A stretch of 64,000 bases of DNA from CAKXIK01 sp050947015 (lineage in GTDB: Bacteria > Bacillota > Clostridia > Oscillospirales > Acutalibacteraceae), in contig JBMNVT010000006.1 of the NCBI GenBank assembly GCA_050947015.1, positions 1 through 64,000 of the forward strand. Direction: 5' to 3'. Both the position numbers and the translations under genes were made by a program. This document shows, piece by piece, positions 54,926 to 63,422 of this stretch; the first letter of the stretch is position 1, and every line of letters starts with the position of its first letter. The notes below the pieces were generated by a model. That model had not been told where the DNA came from, did not search any database, and worked only from the letters and a program-made list of their open reading frames with translations.

Positions 54926-55378
54926 AAAGGCTTCTTTTTTATCCAGAAAACGGAGGAACTCCATCTTCTGCTCCCGGTTCATTTCCTTCGGCTGACAACC
55001 GATTTTATGAACGCCCTCATGAAATAAAAAATCTATAATCTGCGTAACATCATTTACAAAAATCTCTTTGGCCTCTTCACTGGAAGTGTTTCCTGCATCG
55101 CCCAGATCGTACTGATTATATCCTTTTAAATATTCTTCAAAGCGGATCGTCTCCGTAATGTCAAGATTCACGCATAATGAACCGATCACTTTTCCTTCAT
55201 CGTTGTGAAAATAAACGGAAGAAGACCGAAATATTTTCCCATCCCGTGTATGCAGTACATAATTGAATCGGTTCCCGCCCTGATCCGTTCCGTTAAGAAC
55301 CTCAAGCCCGAGGTTGGTTCCGCTGTCCCCAACCTTTCTGCCTGTAAGATAGCCATTGCGAATATCCACAATCGCCAA
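54896..55378 (-). pseudogene. YheO/DauR-type PAS-domain regulator, truncated
   Basis: On the minus strand, IVDIRNGYLTGRKVGDSGTN, RFNYVLHTRDGKIFRSSSVY and GSLCVNLDITETIRFEEYL match the YheO-type PAS domain, and REQKMEFLRFLDKKEAFLIS begins the C-terminal helix-turn-helix (DauR family). The homology starts mid-domain at 55378 with no start codon in the right place and ends at NERVC (54896), before the recognition helix, where the frame continues through the mazG antisense. Missing both ends, it should be inactive. DauR-like regulators control D-amino-acid catabolism. Confidence 0.78.
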
Positions 55379-55930
55379 GGCTCAGCTGCAGTCGGGCAAG
55401 CTCAACGCTGCGGTGTGTTTTGGTATGAGGAAGATGCGCAAAGGGTATTACCTGCGCCAAGCTTGGCGAAGCCGAAATTATGTCAGATGCCGGAATTTCG
55501 GATATTTTTATCTGCTATCCGCTGATTGGCCCGGAAAAGCTTGCGCGACTGGGAAAACTGCTGATGAAAGCAGAAATTTCCGCCCTCATTAACAGCTTTG
55601 AAGGTGCCAAAGGTCTTTCGGAACTGGGCGTTTCCCTTGGCAGAGTTATCCCCCGTGCGCATTAACTTGGACGGCGGTCTGATTTATCACGAAAAAGACC
55701 GCGCAGGCATGGAAGCCGTCGTGCGACAGGAACGAAGAGATCTGTTGGAAACGGCAGCGCTGCTGCGGGCAAACGGGTTTACCATCGACGTTCTTTCCGG
55801 CGGCACGTCGTTTTCCGGCAAAATGCCGGAACTGCTGGACGGAATCACCGAGATCCGCTCCGGCCACTACATCTTTAACGACTGCGGTCAGCTCTTTTCC
55901 GGATTCGCTATGGAAAACTGGCGCCGCGGG
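55365..55930 (+). pseudogene. D-serine-deaminase/D-threonine-aldolase-like PLP enzyme, degraded
   Basis: Pieces of an alanine-racemase-fold enzyme occur in order but in three frames: IAKAQLQSG (about 55365-55395); GITCAKLGEAEIMSDAGISD to FICYPLIGPEKLARLGKLL (55455-55640); then LIYHEKDRAGMEAVV and SGGTSFSGKMPELLDGITEI to YIFNDCGQLFSGFA (55680-55915). The N-terminus with the PLP lysine and the C-terminal domain are missing, and at least two frameshifts interrupt it. It joins the DauR remnant head to head. Confidence 0.75.
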
Positions 55931-56173
55931 ATCCATAAAGCGACCGCTCTGATCGAAAAAGCCAGAGCCGAAGGTCAGGATGTGACCTGCGATTTTTACC
56001 CGTATGAAGGCGGCTCCACCGCGCTGACGACTATGCTGTCTCCCAACTTTGCCAAACTGACTGCGCTGGCTTCGGGTCTTGATTCTGTTTTTGTTAACGG
56101 AATTCTTGTGCGGCAAAACGACAGGCAGGTCTGCACTTCTGCCGGTCTTCCCCTCGTTTTTTCAGATAATTGA
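55925..56173 (+). pseudogene. N-acyl-D-amino-acid deacylase-like fragment
   Basis: In frame with the preceding enzyme remnant, the sequence switches to IHKATALIEKARAEGQDVTC then DFYPYEGGSTALTTML, a signature of D-aminoacylase amidohydrolases, then jumps to VFVNGILVRQND, the extreme C-terminal beta strand of that family, and stops at 56171-56173. About 400 of the usual 500 residues, including all metal ligands of the barrel, are lost. Confidence 0.7.
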
Positions 56174-56205
56174 GCTTTTCCTGAATTCAGAAAGGCAGAA
56201 CGCAT

Positions 56206-56300
56206 ATGAAACGATTCGAAGTTTATGGTTCACCTGTCGGTTTTCTCCGCATGGAATATGAAAACGGCAGAATCATCTCCCTGCAAAGGATTTCAGTTCT
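56206..56300 (+). pseudogene. Possible O6-alkylguanine methyltransferase N-terminal remnant
   Basis: ATG at 56206 with AGAAAGG upstream opens MKRFEVYGSPVGFLRMEYEN then GRIISLQ, which resembles the first 30 residues of Ogt-type methyltransferases. The similarity ends near 56300 and the frame stops after 61 codons, without the PCHR active site. Low-complexity support only; it could be a small unrelated frame. Confidence 0.35.
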
Positions 56301-56326
56301 TCTTTTACCGGCAGAATTCAGCAGGC

Positions 56327-56376
56327 ATCTTCCCGGGATGCAAACCTACAATCTTCCGGGGATGCAAAGCTTGCAA
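56327..56376 (+). repeat. Tandem direct repeat, 24-bp period, upstream of PocR-AraC gene
   Basis: ATCTTCCCGGGATGCAAA (from 56327) and ATCTTCCGGGGATGCAAA (from 56351) differ at one of 18 positions, and the following CCTACA and GCTTGCA are also alike. The copies end five bases before the -35 box of the downstream AraC-family gene, where AraC proteins typically bind direct repeats to activate. Confidence 0.7.
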
Positions 56377-56380
56377 TCCG

Positions 56381-56409
56381 TTGCGAGATGATCTCCGCTG
56401 TGATATAAT
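56381..56409 (+). promoter_or_regulatory. Promoter of PocR-AraC gene
   Basis: TTGCGA (56381-56386), 17-base spacer, TATAAT (56404-56409), directly downstream of the tandem repeat and 54 bases before the start codon. Confidence 0.7.
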
Positions 56410-56463
56410 GAAAGCTACCAATTCCGCAGAACGAAATCTTCCGCGAAGAAAGGAAGAATGGCA

Positions 56464-57765
56464 ATGTCGAATCCCGTTGACCCGATGCAATTCGATGAAA
56501 AACTTGCAAAGGAATGCGCGGCGGCGTTTTCCGGCGCAACCGGATTGGGATGCACCGTCTGCTCTTGCGGCGGTACCGTTCTGTTCAGCCATGGCTACAG
56601 CTGTGCGCAGTGCCGGATGTGTGCCGCAGCAGGGCTTGCTCGCGAGGACTGCGAACAGTCGCAGCTTTACGGCATGGGTGAGGCTGAACGCTTCGGCGGC
56701 AAATACATTTACTTCTGCCGCATGGGTCTGACCTGCTTTGTCTCCCCGATTGCCGGGGAAAGCGGCTCCGCCGCGCGGATTACGGTCGGCCCGTTTCTGA
56801 TGGTTGACCCGCAGGATTTCATCGCCTGCGACCTGTGCGAATGTCTGCATCTGTCCGGCGACACGCTTTTGGCTGCAACAGAAGAGCTGCTCCGAGTTCC
56901 CCTTGTTCCCGCCGAAAAGGTCAATTCGCTTTCTACGCTGCTCTTTCTGGCGGTGGGGTTTATGAACCACGTTTCTGCTGCCAACCGTATGATGGAAACA
57001 CAGGAATCCGGCTCGATTCAAGGGCAGATCAATTCTTATATTCTTCAGCTGAAAAATTCCGGACAGCCCGTTTTGTATCCGTTTGACACGGAACGGGAAC
57101 TGCTGAATGCTGTAGCTCACGGGGAACGCGCGGAAGCGCAGAGGCTTTTAAACGAGCTGCTTGGGCATATCTTTTTTGCCGCTGGCGGAAGCCTTGAAGA
57201 AATCAAAGCCCGTATCTACGAATTGCTGGTGCTGGTTTCCCGCCGCACCATCGACGTTGGCGCCGACCCGGAAAGCACTCTGAAACTGAGCCGCGAATTT
57301 CTTCAGACAATTCCTGAGATCCCGGACGCCAACGCGCTTTGCCTCTGGCTCAGCGGTGTTCTGAACCGCCTGATGGATGGCACCTTCCGCTTTGCCGACG
57401 CAAAGCACGCCGATTTGATGCACAAAACGCTGCAATATCTGTACGCACATTATGCCGAACGGATTACTATGGAGGAAATGGCGCGCCGGGTTTATCTTTC
57501 TCCTGCCTATTTCAGCCGCGTCTTCAAACAGGAGACCGGCGAAACTTTCAACAACTGCCTGAACCGTATCCGAATTGAAAAAAGCAAGGAACTTTTGCTG
57601 CACCAGAACCTGCGGCTGACGGATATTGCACAGCTGACCGGATTCGAGGATCAGAGCTATTTTACAAAGGTTTTTCGTCGAATTACCGGCGTTCCCCCGC
57701 TAAAATTTCGCGAAAACAAAGGAATTCCGCAAAAAAAAGCGCAGACGGAAGAGATTCATTCCTGA
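56464..57765 (+). CDS. AraC-family regulator with PocR ligand-binding domain
   Basis: 433 residues. ATG at 56464 is preferred because AAGGAAG lies 7 bases upstream, whereas ATG at 56458 is adjacent to it. Residues about 10-170 are a PocR sensory domain rich in Cys (CTVCSCGG, CAQCRMCAAAG), a variant PAS fold thought to bind small hydrocarbon derivatives. A helical linker follows, then two AraC helix-turn-helix motifs at 330-425 (ITMEEMARRVYLSPAYFSRV; LTDIAQLTGFEDQSYFTKVF). No operon for propanediol or similar pathways is adjacent, so its target lies elsewhere or has been lost. Confidence 0.88.
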   Translation: MSNPVDPMQFDEKLAKECAAAFSGATGLGCTVCSCGGTVLFSHGYSCAQCRMCAAAGLAREDCEQSQLYGMGEAERFGGKYIYFCRMGLTCFVSPIAGESGSAARITVGPFLMVDPQDFIACDLCECLHLSGDTLLAATEELLRVPLVPAEKVNSLSTLLFLAVGFMNHVSAANRMMETQESGSIQGQINSYILQLKNSGQPVLYPFDTERELLNAVAHGERAEAQRLLNELLGHIFFAAGGSLEEIKARIYELLVLVSRRTIDVGADPESTLKLSREFLQTIPEIPDANALCLWLSGVLNRLMDGTFRFADAKHADLMHKTLQYLYAHYAERITMEEMARRVYLSPAYFSRVFKQETGETFNNCLNRIRIEKSKELLLHQNLRLTDIAQLTGFEDQSYFTKVFRRITGVPPLKFRENKGIPQKKAQTEEIHS

Positions 57766-57831
57766 CACGCGAACCGGACACAAATTGCCGCATAGTAAAA
57801 AGAAGGTTGAAAATCCTGTAACTATTCACAA

Positions 57832-57861
57832 TTGACGCAAAGCTGCCGCTGGTGCTAAAAT
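57832..57861 (+). promoter_or_regulatory. Promoter of lysine riboswitch-NhaC transcript
   Basis: TTGACG (57832-57837), 18-base spacer, TAAAAT (57856-57861), 18 bases before the aptamer. Confidence 0.65.
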
Positions 57862-57878
57862 AAAACATACATAAGAAC

Positions 57879-58034
57879 AGATAGAGGCGCGAAAAGGATG
57901 AGTCCCTGCGGCAAAGGACGGCAAGCCGCCGCAGAAAAAGGCCGATTCGCCGAAACCGCTTCCGGTTGCCGCCGGAAATCCGGTTGGGCCGCTGCAGAAG
58001 ATGCCGCGGACTGTCACGCAAGTGGAGAGCTATC
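57879..58034 (+). promoter_or_regulatory. Lysine riboswitch (L-box)
   Basis: The aptamer opens AGATAGAGGCGCGAA and closes with ACTGTCACGCAAGTGGAGAG then CTATC, the two most conserved L-box strands, which pair to form helix P1. The interior holds AAAAAGGCCGATTCGCCGAA, matching the conserved core around the lysine pocket. It precedes a terminator and an NhaC-family transporter, so free lysine should terminate transcription. Confidence 0.93.
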
Positions 58035-58048
58035 ATCCAAACAGATTC

Positions 58049-58083
58049 AGATGCTTTTCCGTTTGTAAGAGCATCTGTTTTTT
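58049..58083 (+). terminator. Expression-platform terminator of lysine riboswitch
   Basis: CAGATGCT and AGCATCTG arms followed by TTTTTTT, 15 bases after the aptamer and 83 bases before the transporter start. Confidence 0.88.
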
Positions 58084-58165
58084 ATGCAGAAAAAAGAGGA
58101 TGAAAGCGGTTCCCTGCCAACCGTTTTCGCAAAAGAAAGGATGCTTTGTTGTGGGAGATCTCTCA

Positions 58166-59701
58166 ATGATTAACACGGGCTGGGTTTCCATCCTCCCGCC
58201 GTTGATCGCCATTGTTCTGGCGCTGATTTCCAAGGAAGTTTATTCCTCACTGGTGGTCGGCATTTTGTCCGGCATGCTGATTTACAGCTTCTGCGGCGGT
58301 GGAAACGTGATTGATGCAATTGCAAACGTGCCGCGTATGATGGCCGCACAGCTTGGCAACAACGGGGGAATGATTCTGTTCCTGGCTCTGCTGGGCGCAC
58401 TGGTCTCCGTCGTCACCATTGCCGGCGGTTCCCGCGCTTACGGCAACTGGGCGCGCAAAAAAATCAAATCCGTTCATGGCGCCAAGCTGCTCACCTGCCT
58501 GCTCGGTATCGTCATTTTTATCGACGATTATTTTAACTGCCTGACCGTCGGAACGGTGATGCGCCCCGTAACAGACAAATTTGGCATTTCGCGTGCAAAA
58601 CTTTCTTATCTGATCGATGCCACCGCCGCACCGATCTGTATTATTGCGCCGATCTCCAGCTGGGCGGTCGCTGTTGCCGGCAATATCGGTCTGGACAACA
58701 GCTTTTCGCTGTTTGTACAGTCCATTCCCTACAATCTTTACGCGCTGCTCACCATCGGGATGGTGCTGGTGATCTGCCTGACCAATTTTGACTTTGGCCC
58801 CATGAAAAAAGCAGAAGAAGAAGCCAAGCGTCAACTGGAAGAAAGCTCTGACGACGAGGAAGTGGATTTTGACGGAATCAAACCCTCTAAAAACGGGCGT
58901 GTTCTTGATCTTGTAATCCCGATCCTCGTTCTGATCGTCTTCTCCATTCTCGGCATGGCATATGTCGGCGGCTTTTTCAACGGCGGCATTGGCTTTTCCG
59001 AAGCGATTGGCGAAGACCCGATCATCGGTCTTTCCATCGGCGCGTTCTGCGCACTGCTGGTGGCCGCACTGCTTTACATTCCGCGCAAAACGATTTTATT
59101 CCGCGATTTTATGGACGGCGTTGTCAAAGGCGTAAAGTCCATGGTTCCTGCCATTATGATCCTGACGCTTGCCTGGTCGCTCAGCGGAATATGCCGTGAT
59201 ATGATCGGCACCGGACCGTTTGTGGCTAATCTGGTTTCCCAAATGGCTAACTCTTCCGGAAATCTGGTATTCTGCCTGCTGCCCGCAATCGTCTTTGCGC
59301 TGGCAGCGTTCCTCTCCTTTTCTATGGGGACAGCCTGGGGCACCTTCGGCATTTTGCTGCCAATCGTTATCCCGATTTGCACAGCGATTCCTGCCGGGAT
59401 GTCTGTTCTGCTGCCGACCATCGGCGCAACATTGGCCGGATCTGTTTACGGCGATCACTGCTCTCCGATTTCTGACACGACGATTCTTTCCTCTACCGGC
59501 GCCAAATGCAAACATCTGCTGCATGTTTCCACGCAGATCCCATATGCCACCTTTGTCGCTGCAATCTGCTTTGTTGGGTATCTTGTAGCCGGTTTGTGTG
59601 AAAACGCCTGGCTGCCGCTTCTGGTCAGCCTCGCGCTTCTCTTCGGCGCCATGTTCCTGATTTCCCGGGTACAGAAAAAGGGCGCAAAAACCGCAGGCTA
59701 A
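58166..59701 (+). CDS. NhaC-family transporter, probable lysine transporter
   Basis: 511 residues with about 11-12 membrane helices. The NhaC-type signature regions are present (INTGWVSILPPLIAIVLALI, FIDDYFNCLTVGTVMRPVTD, SVYGDHCSPISDTTILSSTG). ATG at 58166 has GGGAG 8 bases upstream; GTG at 58151 with AAAGGA is a credible alternative. NhaC-family members include Na+/H+ antiporters, malate/lactate antiporters and amino-acid transporters; L-box control of an NhaC gene is known in other Firmicutes and points to lysine uptake here. A highly charged cytoplasmic loop sits near 215-245. Confidence 0.85.
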   Translation: MINTGWVSILPPLIAIVLALISKEVYSSLVVGILSGMLIYSFCGGGNVIDAIANVPRMMAAQLGNNGGMILFLALLGALVSVVTIAGGSRAYGNWARKKIKSVHGAKLLTCLLGIVIFIDDYFNCLTVGTVMRPVTDKFGISRAKLSYLIDATAAPICIIAPISSWAVAVAGNIGLDNSFSLFVQSIPYNLYALLTIGMVLVICLTNFDFGPMKKAEEEAKRQLEESSDDEEVDFDGIKPSKNGRVLDLVIPILVLIVFSILGMAYVGGFFNGGIGFSEAIGEDPIIGLSIGAFCALLVAALLYIPRKTILFRDFMDGVVKGVKSMVPAIMILTLAWSLSGICRDMIGTGPFVANLVSQMANSSGNLVFCLLPAIVFALAAFLSFSMGTAWGTFGILLPIVIPICTAIPAGMSVLLPTIGATLAGSVYGDHCSPISDTTILSSTGAKCKHLLHVSTQIPYATFVAAICFVGYLVAGLCENAWLPLLVSLALLFGAMFLISRVQKKGAKTAG

Positions 59702-59743
59702 ACCGGAAAACAAACGGGGAGCACAGCCTTCTCAAAAACAAAC

Positions 59744-59784
59744 AACGGCGGAACTTGCGCCCTGCGTGCGTTTCCGCCGTTTTG
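59744..59784 (+). terminator. Terminator after NhaC-family gene
   Basis: AACGGCGGAA and TTTCCGCCGTT arms with a T-run; ends about 7 bases before the trpS -35 box. Confidence 0.8.
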
Positions 59785-59790
59785 CTTTGC

Positions 59791-59819
59791 TTGACAATCT
59801 CTTCCGCTGCCGCTATAAT
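59791..59819 (+). promoter_or_regulatory. Promoter of trpS
   Basis: TTGACA (59791-59796), 17-base spacer, TATAAT (59814-59819): a full consensus sigma-A promoter. The roughly 95-base leader is too short for a T-box and contains a GGCTGCGGG/CCCGCCTGCC hairpin near 59871-59895. Confidence 0.88.
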
Positions 59820-59918
59820 GAAAAATCAGAAGAACCCGGCAACGGGTGCCGCGGCGTTTCGGTATGGACCAGGCTGCGGGCTGATTCCCGCCTGCCGCCA
59901 AGAGAAAGGAAGACCGTT

Positions 59919-61007
59919 ATGAAAAAAATTATTCTGACCGGCGACCGCCCTACCGGCAGACTGCACGTCGGTCATTACGTTGGGTCTCTGCGCCGCCGTG
60001 TGGAGCTGCAGAACTCCGGCGAATTTGACAAGATTCTCATTATGATCGCTGATGCGCAGGCTTTGACCGACAACGCTGACAACCCCGAAAAAGTTCGGCA
60101 GAACATTATTGAAGTTGCTTTGGATTATCTTTCCTGCGGACTGGATCCCACGCGTTCCACGCTGCTGATTCAGTCGCAGATTCCGGAGCTGACCGAGCTT
60201 TCGTTTTATTACATGAATCTGGTTACGGTTTCCCGCCTGCAGCGCAACCCAACAGTCAAATCTGAAATTCAGATGCGCAATTTTGAGACCAGCATTCCGG
60301 TCGGCTTTTTCACTTACCCGATCAGTCAGGCGGCAGATATTACAGCTTTTCGCGCGACAACCGTTCCCGCCGGAGAAGACCAGGAGCCGATGATTGAGCA
60401 GACCAAGGAGATTGTACGCAAATTTAACGCCGTTTACGGTGAAACGCTGGTAGAACCGGAAATTCTGCTGCCGAACAACAAGGCGTGCCTTCGCCTTCCC
60501 GGCATTGACGGCAAGGCGAAGATGAGCAAGTCGCTTGGCAACTGCATTTACCTTTCCGACCCGGCCGATGAGGTAAAGAAAAAAGTGATGAGCATGTTCA
60601 CCGACCCTAACCATCTGCAGGTCTCTGACCCCGGTCAGGTGGAGGGCAACCCTGTGTTCATTTATCTGGACGCATTCTGCCGCGACGAGCATTTTGCGGA
60701 ATTTTTCCGGGATTATCAGAATCTGGACGAAATGAAGGCGCATTACACCCGCGGCGGGCTTGGCGACGTAAAGGTGAAAAAATTCCTCGTCAACGTGCTG
60801 CAGGAATCTTTGGAACCCATCCGCCAGCGCCGCAGAGAATTTGAAAAAGACATTCCGGAAATTTACCGCATTTTGAAAAAAGGCAGCGAGGATGCGCGTG
60901 AAATCGCCGCGCAGACGCTTTCCGACGTGAAAGCTGCCATGAAAATCAACTATTTTGATGATGAAGCGCTGATTGCCGAGCAAAGCAAACGTTTTTCCGA
61001 ACGATAA
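59919..61007 (+). CDS. trpS: Tryptophanyl-tRNA synthetase
   Basis: 362 residues from ATG at 59919 (AGAAAGGAAG upstream). Class I synthetase: TGDRPTGRLHVGHYVGSLRR contains the HIGH-type motif (HVGH) and GKAKMSKSLGN the KMSKS motif. It charges tRNA-Trp. The length exceeds the 330-residue B. subtilis type, placing it in the longer TrpS group found in Clostridia. No T-box is seen despite amino-acid-synthetase function. Confidence 0.94.
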   Translation: MKKIILTGDRPTGRLHVGHYVGSLRRRVELQNSGEFDKILIMIADAQALTDNADNPEKVRQNIIEVALDYLSCGLDPTRSTLLIQSQIPELTELSFYYMNLVTVSRLQRNPTVKSEIQMRNFETSIPVGFFTYPISQAADITAFRATTVPAGEDQEPMIEQTKEIVRKFNAVYGETLVEPEILLPNNKACLRLPGIDGKAKMSKSLGNCIYLSDPADEVKKKVMSMFTDPNHLQVSDPGQVEGNPVFIYLDAFCRDEHFAEFFRDYQNLDEMKAHYTRGGLGDVKVKKFLVNVLQESLEPIRQRRREFEKDIPEIYRILKKGSEDAREIAAQTLSDVKAAMKINYFDDEALIAEQSKRFSER

Positions 61008-61043
61008 ACGCAAACCGCTCTGCCCGATATTTCGTACAGAAAG

Positions 61044-61091
61044 AAAATGCGTTCGATAGGAACCGACCGGTTCCCGCCGAACGCATTTTTT
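61044..61091. terminator. Bidirectional terminator between trpS and the kinase gene
   Basis: AAAATGCGTTCG and CGAACGCATTTT arms enclosing an inner GGAACC/GGTTCC stem, with T-run; between convergent genes. Confidence 0.88.
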
Positions 61092-61128
61092 GATCCTGCG
61101 GCGCGTTTTGTTCTGACGGCGTCAGGGT

Positions 61129-62043
61129 TCAAATCACCTCACCGGATTGTGCCAGCAGACTGAGGAAATCCTCCCGCCCGGCAAGACCGTCGGAAAAGGC
61201 GGTGGCGCCTCCGGCGGCAATTCCGCAGCGGAGCGCATATTCGTAATCGCACGACCGCTGCCAGCCGTACAAAAAGCCCGCCACCATCGAATCCCCGGCG
61301 CCGACGGTGTTGCGCATGATCCCTTTCGCAGCTTTTGCCCGGAGCACTGCGCCGTTTTGCGCAGCGAGCAGCGCGCCGTGCTTTCCGCGGGAAACCAGTA
61401 CATTTTGTGCTCCGAGCTTTTGCAGTTTTCTGGCTGCGGACACGATTTCGTCCTCTGCGGAAAGTTTTTTGCCAAACAGCTCGCCGAGTTCCTGCTGATT
61501 GGGTTTAATTAGAAACGGACGATACGACAGCACATTAAGCAGCAGCTCCTTGGTCGCATCCACCACAAAGCAAATGTTTTTTTCAGAAAGCATTGCCATA
61601 ATTTTTTCGTAGATATCCTGCGGCAGAGAACCCGGAATGCTGCCTGCCAAAACCAACGTATCCCCCGCCTGCAGTGTGCGCAGCCGAACAAAGAGCTCCT
61701 CCAGTGCTTCCGGCGGAATCTCCGGTCCCTGTGCGTTGATCTCCGTTTCTTCATCGGTTTTCAGTTTGACGTTAATCCGCGTAAATCCTTTCTGCAGCCG
61801 GACAAAGTCAACGGTCACACCCTGTTCGGAAAGCGACTGCTCCAGCGCCGCTCCGGTAAAACCTGCAACAAAACCCAACGCCGTGGAAGGAATCCCGAGG
61901 TGCTGCAAAACAACGGAAACATTAATGCCCTTTCCGCCGAAATAAATCTCCTCGCTCCGGGAACGGTTGGTTTCTCCGAATTCTACCTGTTTTGCCCGCA
62001 TAACGTAATCCACCGCCGGATTAAAGGTTACCGTGTAGATCAT
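61129..62043 (-). CDS. fruK: 1-phosphofructokinase-like PfkB sugar kinase
   Basis: 304 residues, ATG at 62043 with AAAGGGCGG upstream (TTG at 62052 overlaps the binding site). PfkB signatures: YFGGKGINVSVVLQHLG at the substrate site and NTVGAGDSMVAGFLYG near the C-terminus with the catalytic Asp. The pattern is that of the FruK/LacC subfamily, which phosphorylates fructose-1-phosphate or tagatose-6-phosphate. Neither a fructose PTS nor a DeoR regulator is adjacent, so the substrate is uncertain. Confidence 0.82.
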   Translation of the reverse strand: MIYTVTFNPAVDYVMRAKQVEFGETNRSRSEEIYFGGKGINVSVVLQHLGIPSTALGFVAGFTGAALEQSLSEQGVTVDFVRLQKGFTRINVKLKTDEETEINAQGPEIPPEALEELFVRLRTLQAGDTLVLAGSIPGSLPQDIYEKIMAMLSEKNICFVVDATKELLLNVLSYRPFLIKPNQQELGELFGKKLSAEDEIVSAARKLQKLGAQNVLVSRGKHGALLAAQNGAVLRAKAAKGIMRNTVGAGDSMVAGFLYGWQRSCDYEYALRCGIAAGGATAFSDGLAGREDFLSLLAQSGEVI

Positions 62044-62064
62044 GTATTTCAACCGCCCTTTCTC

Positions 62065-63243
62065 TCAGCGCGCATTCAGCTTTTTTTCACGCCATTCCGA
62101 CACGATTTCTTCATACCTGCCATAACCGCGCGCCACGGCATCCTCCCAGGAAAGATAAAGGTCTTCTCCGGCACGCACGCCGACCTGACGAAGTTTTTCG
62201 CGATCCGAGACCGCAGCCATAAGCTGCGTGCAAAGGCTTTCTGCGTTTTCCTCTGCCAAAAATCCGTTTACGCCGTCCGTGACGTCCTCGGCGGCACAGC
62301 TGCCGCGCGTCAGGATCGCGGGACAACGGCACGCGGCCGCTTCTTTGACAACGATTCCTGAGGTATCAAAGGTGGAGGGAAACAAAAACAGGTCGGCGCG
62401 GCTGTAATATTTGCGCAGTTCGGCGCGGTCGCTGACCGATCCGGTAAAAACGGTGCAGTCCATAATTCCCGCCTTTTGCGCATACGCCTGAATATCCTGG
62501 CGTTCTGCGCCGTCCCCCACAAAAAACATGCGGAACTTCAGGCCCCGCCGTTTTGCCCTGGCGAGCGCATCGATAATCAGCGCAAGATTTTTGTACCACA
62601 TCATGCGGCCGATATAGGCAAGCACCAGTTCTCCCGGTGAAACCCGATACGTTTGGCCAAACAGCGCCAACTCCTCTGCAGAGGAAACGCCCTGCGGAAA
62701 ATCGGTGCCGTTTTCCATAACGCGCACATTGCCTTCATAGCCCAGCTCCTGAAGCGATTCTCCTGCTCCGCGGCTGACCGCCCATACTTCGTCCGCCGCA
62801 CGAATATTCTTCATCACAAAACTCATCGCGACCTTGCGGAACATGGCAACGTCCATCCGCTCTTCAAAATCGACATCAAATTTGGTGTGGTAAGTTAAAA
62901 CAACCGGAATTTTGTGCTGCGGAGCGATCATTGATGCCATCAGAGAAGAAACAAACGGGCTGTGAATGTGGATCAGATCAAATCTTTGCCGCTGCAGCTT
63001 CTGCAGTGTTTTCAGATCATAGGGGTTGCCGACACTGTAAGAAGTCTCTTTTTTTGGCATTACCGCGTCATAGCGGATCACACGAAACGGATAATCATCC
63101 ACGGCATTCCGGTATTTCGGCGTTACTACAACGCTCTCTCCGTGATTCTGTTCGATATATCGTGCGTAATTGTAAGCAACATTGGACACGCCGTCGATCA
63201 CCGGCGGAAAGGATTCTGAAAAAAGGCCGATCCGAAGCCACAT
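62065..63243 (-). CDS. Family 4 glycosyltransferase
   Basis: 392 residues from ATG at 63243 (GGGAGG upstream). GT-B fold: N-terminal RIGLFSESFPPVIDGVSNVA with IHIHSPFVSSL and LTYHTKFD; C-terminal LVLAYIGRMMWYKNLALIID and DTSGIVVKEAAACRCPAI, which includes the sugar-nucleotide-binding Glu. Resembles glycosyltransferases that build glycolipids such as diglucosyldiacylglycerol or mannosyl lipids. It lies 21 bases upstream of the kinase and is probably co-transcribed. Confidence 0.87.
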   Translation of the reverse strand: MWLRIGLFSESFPPVIDGVSNVAYNYARYIEQNHGESVVVTPKYRNAVDDYPFRVIRYDAVMPKKETSYSVGNPYDLKTLQKLQRQRFDLIHIHSPFVSSLMASMIAPQHKIPVVLTYHTKFDVDFEERMDVAMFRKVAMSFVMKNIRAADEVWAVSRGAGESLQELGYEGNVRVMENGTDFPQGVSSAEELALFGQTYRVSPGELVLAYIGRMMWYKNLALIIDALARAKRRGLKFRMFFVGDGAERQDIQAYAQKAGIMDCTVFTGSVSDRAELRKYYSRADLFLFPSTFDTSGIVVKEAAACRCPAILTRGSCAAEDVTDGVNGFLAEENAESLCTQLMAAVSDREKLRQVGVRAGEDLYLSWEDAVARGYGRYEEIVSEWREKKLNAR

Positions 63244-63372
63244 GCAATAACCTCCCACCAATAAAATCCTTCATTTTTCTGTTTTTCAAAATGATGTTTT
63301 CTGTTTTTGATTATTTTAGCATATTCCTGTTGCGACTGCAACCCGAAAATTGTAAATGCAAAATGAACGATG

Positions 63373-63413
63373 CACAAAAGCCCTGCCGCGCAGCTTGCGG
63401 CAGGGCTTTTGCA
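63373..63413. terminator. Bidirectional hairpin terminator
   Basis: AAAAGCCCTGCCGC (63376-63389) and GCGGCAGGGCTTTT (63397-63410) around a 7-base loop; just downstream of the leftward partial gene at the window end. The T-runs are short (4). Confidence 0.7.
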
Positions 63414-63422
63414 ACAGTAACA

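Noticed and set aside
59820..59918. Possible T-box in the trpS leader
   Set aside because: The leader is under 100 bases, lacks the AGGGTGG-type T-box sequence and has no terminator between promoter and gene.
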